Of a DNA stretch of 64,000 bases, positions 63,693-64,000 are shown piece after piece. The notes beneath the pieces were generated by a model. It searched no databases, was not told where the DNA came from, and worked only from the letters and a program-made list of their open reading frames with translations. The stretch is from Paramagnetospirillum kuznetsovii. GTDB lineage: Bacteria > Pseudomonadota > Alphaproteobacteria > Rhodospirillales > Magnetospirillaceae. The stretch lies in contig NZ_PGTO01000002.1 in assembly GCF_003284725.1 (NCBI RefSeq), positions 186,001 through 250,000 on the forward strand, read 5' to 3'. Made by a program: the position numbers and the translations under genes. Numbering within the stretch: position 1 is the first letter of the stretch; the number at the start of each line of letters is the position of its first letter.

Positions 63693-63708
63693 ATTAGAGT
63701 AATCTAAT
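63693..63708. promoter_or_regulatory. Palindromic operator before the AhpD-like gene
   Basis: ATTAGA, GTAA, TCTAAT (63693-63698, 63703-63708) in an AT-rich stretch 27 bases before the ATG at 63736. Likely repressor or redox-regulator site overlapping the promoter. Confidence 0.6.
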
Positions 63709-63735
63709 TATTGAGCCCCACCAGCGAGGTCGCCG

Positions 63736-64000
63736 ATGATCAAGGATTGGAACGAACTGGCCCAAGGCCTGTCCAAGGCGGTCGGGCAAATCCGCACCGG
63801 CGCCCCCGAAGCCATGAAGGGCTTTTCCGCCATGGCGCGGGCGGCCACCGCCCAAGGGGCGTTGGATGCCAAGACCAAGGAGCTGATGGCCCTGGCCTTG
63901 GGCATCGCGGCGCGCTGCGACGGCTGTCTCGCCTTTCACGCCAAGGCGGTCTATGACCTGGGCGGCTCGCGCGAGGAGGTGATGGAGACCATCGCCATGT
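63736..64000 (+). CDS. AhpD-like/carboxymuconolactone decarboxylase family protein (3' cut by window)
   Basis: 88 codons visible, continuing past the window. The frame reads MIKDWNELAQGLSKAV and contains KTKELMALALGIAARCDGCLAFH, whose C-x2-C with downstream His is the AhpD-type redox site. GAGG precedes the ATG. Peroxide or disulfide reductase role is typical of the family. Confidence 0.9.
   Translation, partial: MIKDWNELAQGLSKAVGQIRTGAPEAMKGFSAMARAATAQGALDAKTKELMALALGIAARCDGCLAFHAKAVYDLGGSREEVMETIAM

Noticed and set aside
1-64000. CRISPR array or magnetosome genes
   Set aside because: No regularly spaced repeats, cas genes or mam genes were found.

Overview
The window looks like an alphaproteobacterial chromosome of the Rhodospirillales, most like Magnetospirillum. 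This is inferred from gene content and style (GC-rich coding, a plsY-dprA-topA type locus, a GTTC-N7-GTTC LexA box, Ros/MucR, DUF3572, tandem cold-shock domains). No magnetosome genes are visible and no database search was possible.

The window has two halves. Bases 1 to about 31,190 are an integrated accessory element whose left end lies outside the window. Its right end is marked by a tyrosine integrase (29784-30971) and a junction inside dprA: the last roughly 45 codons of dprA survive at 31180-31326, directly before topA. The element is visibly richer in A+T than the right half and patchy in composition. From left to right it carries: a type III restriction Res subunit (5' end outside); a SpoVG-like protein with a secreted PLD nuclease; a membrane coiled-coil protein; a DUF3572-DUF2786 pair; TspO; a tyrosine-phosphatase-like protein; a helicase-primase behind an attenuator-like leader; a four-gene operon ending in a protein with two adenine-methyltransferase domains; a serine recombinase with a HigA-like protein; LexA-controlled umuDC; a DUF5131 protein; a WYL-regulator cluster with a BioF2-like acyltransferase; a DnaQ-like exonuclease; and a right-end group of chromosomal-type regulators (NrdR, HU, MucR/Ros, XRE, DksA/TraR). 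No capsid, tail, conjugation or partition genes are visible, so it is best described as an integrative plasmid-like or satellite island.

Bases 31,200 to 64,000 are ordinary chromosome: topA, an aminotransferase, tRNA-His, an SGNH hydrolase and two polytopic glycosyltransferase-like proteins, a tandem cold-shock protein, PAP2 and an LptF/G permease, a cobalamin adenosyltransferase, an EAL-CBS-GGDEF protein, malic enzyme (maeB), tRNA-Leu, lipB, a GT2 glycosyltransferase, bacteriohemerythrin, a LysR/extradiol-dioxygenase divergent pair, SPOR lipoproteins, a SagB-like double nitroreductase, a copC-copD-TAXI operon, a large helical-repeat protein, a YqeB-like protein and a partial AhpD-like protein. 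REP-type palindromes sit in several intergenic gaps.

The most interesting signals are: the insertion inside the competence gene dprA; the terminator/anti-stem leader in front of the helicase-primase; the double methyltransferase at the end of an operon of unknown genes with repeated upstream motifs; the block of host-type regulators beside the integrase; and the WYL-headed gene cluster.
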